Shown: positions 7,087 through 8,330 of the stretch, piece by piece | Position numbering within the stretch: the first letter of the stretch is position 1 | How the letters are laid out: every line of letters starts with the position of its first letter | DNA from: an uncultured Kiloniellales bacterium | Lineage (GTDB): Bacteria; Pseudomonadota; Alphaproteobacteria; Kiloniellales; JAKSDN01 | Length of the DNA stretch: 8,330 nucleotides | Reading direction: 5' to 3' | Assembly (NCBI GenBank): GCA_947259625.1 | Contig: CAMYMY010000141.1 | Span: 1-8,330, forward strand | Made by a program: the position numbers and the translations under genes | The notes under the pieces: generated by a model | The model's input: only the letters and a program-made list of their open reading frames with translations | Databases searched by the model: none | What the model was told of the DNA's origin: nothing

Positions 7087-7133
7087 GATGTCGTCCCGCT
7101 TGCGCCGTCCCCATTACCGGACAGCCACCTCCT

Positions 7134-7736
7134 CTAGCCGACGATATGGTGCTTGCCGATCGGGTCCACCGTGCTCGCCTGCGGTCCCTCGGCGCCTTCC
7201 CGCTCGGCCACCACCAGGCGCACCTCACTGCCGACCTCCAGGCTGTCGAAGGCCTGTCTCAGGACGCTGTTCTTGTGGAAATAGACCTCGCGCCCGTCCG
7301 AGGCCGCCACGAAGCCATAGCCCTCATAGGGAAACAGGCGTACGACCTTGCCGTGAAGCGGCACCTCGTGCGCCTTGACGTGGCCGCTCAGCTTGCGCCC
7401 ATAGTCCTCGAGCTGGCGGCGCGCTGCGTCGAAGGCATCGCGCACGGCCACGTAGACGTCCTCGTGGGCGTGCTTATTTCTAGGATGGCGGCTCACCACC
7501 AGCTCAGTCCCGGGCACGCCAATTTCGACGCGCACATGGTAGAGCTTGCCTTTTCTGCGGCGGCGCTCCGGCGCCTCGATCACCACCCGACAGCTTGAAA
7601 TATGGTTGAAATAACTCTCCAGCCTCGCAGCCCTCTCGCGGACCTTCGCCTCGACCGTTTCCGAGCGGTCCATGTTGCGAAAGCTGATCTGCAATGGAAT
7701 GTCCATGACCGATGCCTTGATTGTTGTCGTTGCCAT
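7134..7736 (-). CDS. Ribosome hibernation promoting factor (HPF/RaiA) fused to a cold-shock-like domain
   Basis: This 200-residue protein has two parts. Residues about 11-115 are the HPF/RaiA (S30AE) fold, which sits in the decoding and tRNA channel of the 30S subunit and blocks translation in resting cells; the signatures are MDIPLQISFRNMDRSE, LESYFNHISSCRVVIE and HEDVYVAVRDAFDAARRQLEDY. Residues about 126-192 resemble a cold-shock domain, with RNP1-like EGYGFV (138-143) and RNP2-like VYFHK (151-155). Such a domain could add RNA contact, in place of the dimerising C-terminal domain of long HPF. I chose the ATG at 7734-7736, with GAGAGG nine bases ahead. The ATG at 7704-7706, which starts MDIPLQ as family members often do, is a fair alternative. 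The gene follows RtcB by 29 bases and precedes DUF72, so it is co-transcribed with an RNA repair ligase. Confidence 0.9.
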   Translation of the reverse strand: MATTTIKASVMDIPLQISFRNMDRSETVEAKVRERAARLESYFNHISSCRVVIEAPERRRRKGKLYHVRVEIGVPGTELVVSRHPRNKHAHEDVYVAVRDAFDAARRQLEDYGRKLSGHVKAHEVPLHGKVVRLFPYEGYGFVAASDGREVYFHKNSVLRQAFDSLEVGSEVRLVVAEREGAEGPQASTVDPIGKHHIVG

Positions 7737-7765
7737 TATACGGAACCTCTCTCCACAGTGCCGAC

Positions 7766-8330
7766 TCATCCCTTGACGCAAACGAGTGGTGACAGCTTGG
7801 CCACCTTGCGGGCAAGGCCCGCACGGTCCGATGCGTCGACCACCGCGCCGACGTCCTTGTAGGCGCCCGGCGCCTCCTCGGCGACGCCGCGCGAGGAGTG
7901 GCTCTTTACGATAATACCCCGATCGGCCAGCTGATCGACGATCTGTCGCCCGCGCCACTGTTTCAAGGCCCGATGCCGGCTCATGGCACGCCCGGCACCG
8001 TGACAAGCGGAGCTGAAGGCGCGCGCCTCGCTCGCCGCCGTGCCTGCGAGCACGTAGGAGGCCGTGCCCATGCTGCCGCCGATCAGGACCGGCTGGCCGA
8101 ACGGCCGCAGGCTTTCGGGCAGGTCCGGGTGACCGGGGCCGAACGCGCGGGTCGCACCTTTCCTGTGGATATAGACCCGGCGCCACCCGCCGTCGATCTC
8201 GTGCTCCTCGACCTTGCAGGTGTTGTGCGAAACGTCGAACAGCAGCTCGAGCCGCGCTTTGGGAAACAGCGCGGCGAAGACCTCGCGGGTCAGGTGCCCG
8301 ATGATCTGCCGGTTGGCCAGGGCACAGTTG
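7766..8330 (-). CDS. rtcB: RtcB RNA-splicing/repair ligase, C-terminal part
   Basis: RtcB is a GTP- and manganese-dependent ligase that joins 2',3'-cyclic-phosphate or 3'-phosphate RNA ends to 5'-OH ends. About 188 C-terminal residues are visible; the start lies beyond the window. Key motifs: ANRQIIG, DVSHNTCKVEEHE (His is a metal ligand), HRKGATRAF, LIGGSMGTASYVLAG, SACHGAGRAMSR (the His takes the GMP), EEAPGAYKDV and the terminal PLVCVKG. The C-terminus PxVCVKG matches the family end, so the stop at 7766-7768 is natural. Full RtcB proteins run to about 380-480 residues, so roughly half is missing. In bacteria RtcB can repair RNAs cut by toxins. With a hibernation factor 29 bases downstream, a role in repair of ribosomal RNA or tRNA in stressed cells is suggested, but this is inference. 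An archease or PrfH partner may lie outside the window. Confidence 0.95.
   Translation of the reverse strand, partial: NCALANRQIIGHLTREVFAALFPKARLELLFDVSHNTCKVEEHEIDGGWRRVYIHRKGATRAFGPGHPDLPESLRPFGQPVLIGGSMGTASYVLAGTAASEARAFSSACHGAGRAMSRHRALKQWRGRQIVDQLADRGIIVKSHSSRGVAEEAPGAYKDVGAVVDASDRAGLARKVAKLSPLVCVKG

Noticed and set aside
7718..7731. TTGAT-TGTT-GTCGT as an Fnr-type site near the HPF start
   Set aside because: The right half-site matches poorly, and the site lies within the 5' coding part of HPF.
7737..8186. Upstream extension of the HPF frame to a 350-residue protein
   Set aside because: It overlaps RtcB in another frame and is low-complexity Arg/Gly/Ala sequence; the HPF family starts near 7736 or 7706.

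Overview
The window is GC-rich DNA with bacterial gene packing. The genes resemble those of an alphaproteobacterium, probably Rhodospirillales-like: a DUF3775 protein, a hibernation factor fused to a cold-shock-like domain, and Fnr/FixK-type operator boxes. This placement is inferred from gene content and codon bias, not from any database search.

Layout: (1) The left edge holds most of a class I (iron-sulfur) fumarate hydratase on the minus strand, running off the window. (2) A divergent region carries a near-perfect Fnr/FixK-type box (TTGAC-N4-GTCAA) ahead of a small plus-strand DUF3775 gene. (3) A second box of the same type precedes a 514-residue ATP-grasp protein resembling the PGM1 peptide-ligase type. 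(4) Convergent to it, on the minus strand, is a stand-alone primase-polymerase (AEP/Prim-Pol plus PriCT-1) with no helicase beside it. (5) An AT-rich intergenic region carries a third box and then about 380 bases with no convincing gene, ending in a small basic protein gene with a strong ribosome binding site. (6) The right half is a tight minus-strand operon, read right to left: RtcB RNA ligase (5' end outside the window), HPF/RaiA-type hibernation factor fused to a cold-shock-like domain, DUF72 protein, and a site-2-type membrane metalloprotease with two CBS domains. Gaps between these genes are only 20-50 bases.

The unifying signal is regulatory. Three Fnr/Crp-family boxes sit in the three promoter regions of the middle section. 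For each box, the hexamer expected at -10 if the box is centred at -41.5 (class II activation) lands on a plausible -10 on the plus strand: GACAAT, TAGCCT and TATACA. This suggests a set of genes switched on at low oxygen or in redox stress. They lie next to an RNA-repair and ribosome-hibernation operon, so the region may serve survival in non-growing or anoxic cells. That functional picture is inference; the boxes and gene identities are seen in the sequence. A second, weaker signal is a pair of TACC-N5-GGTA inverted repeats 115 bases apart upstream of the ATP-grasp gene.
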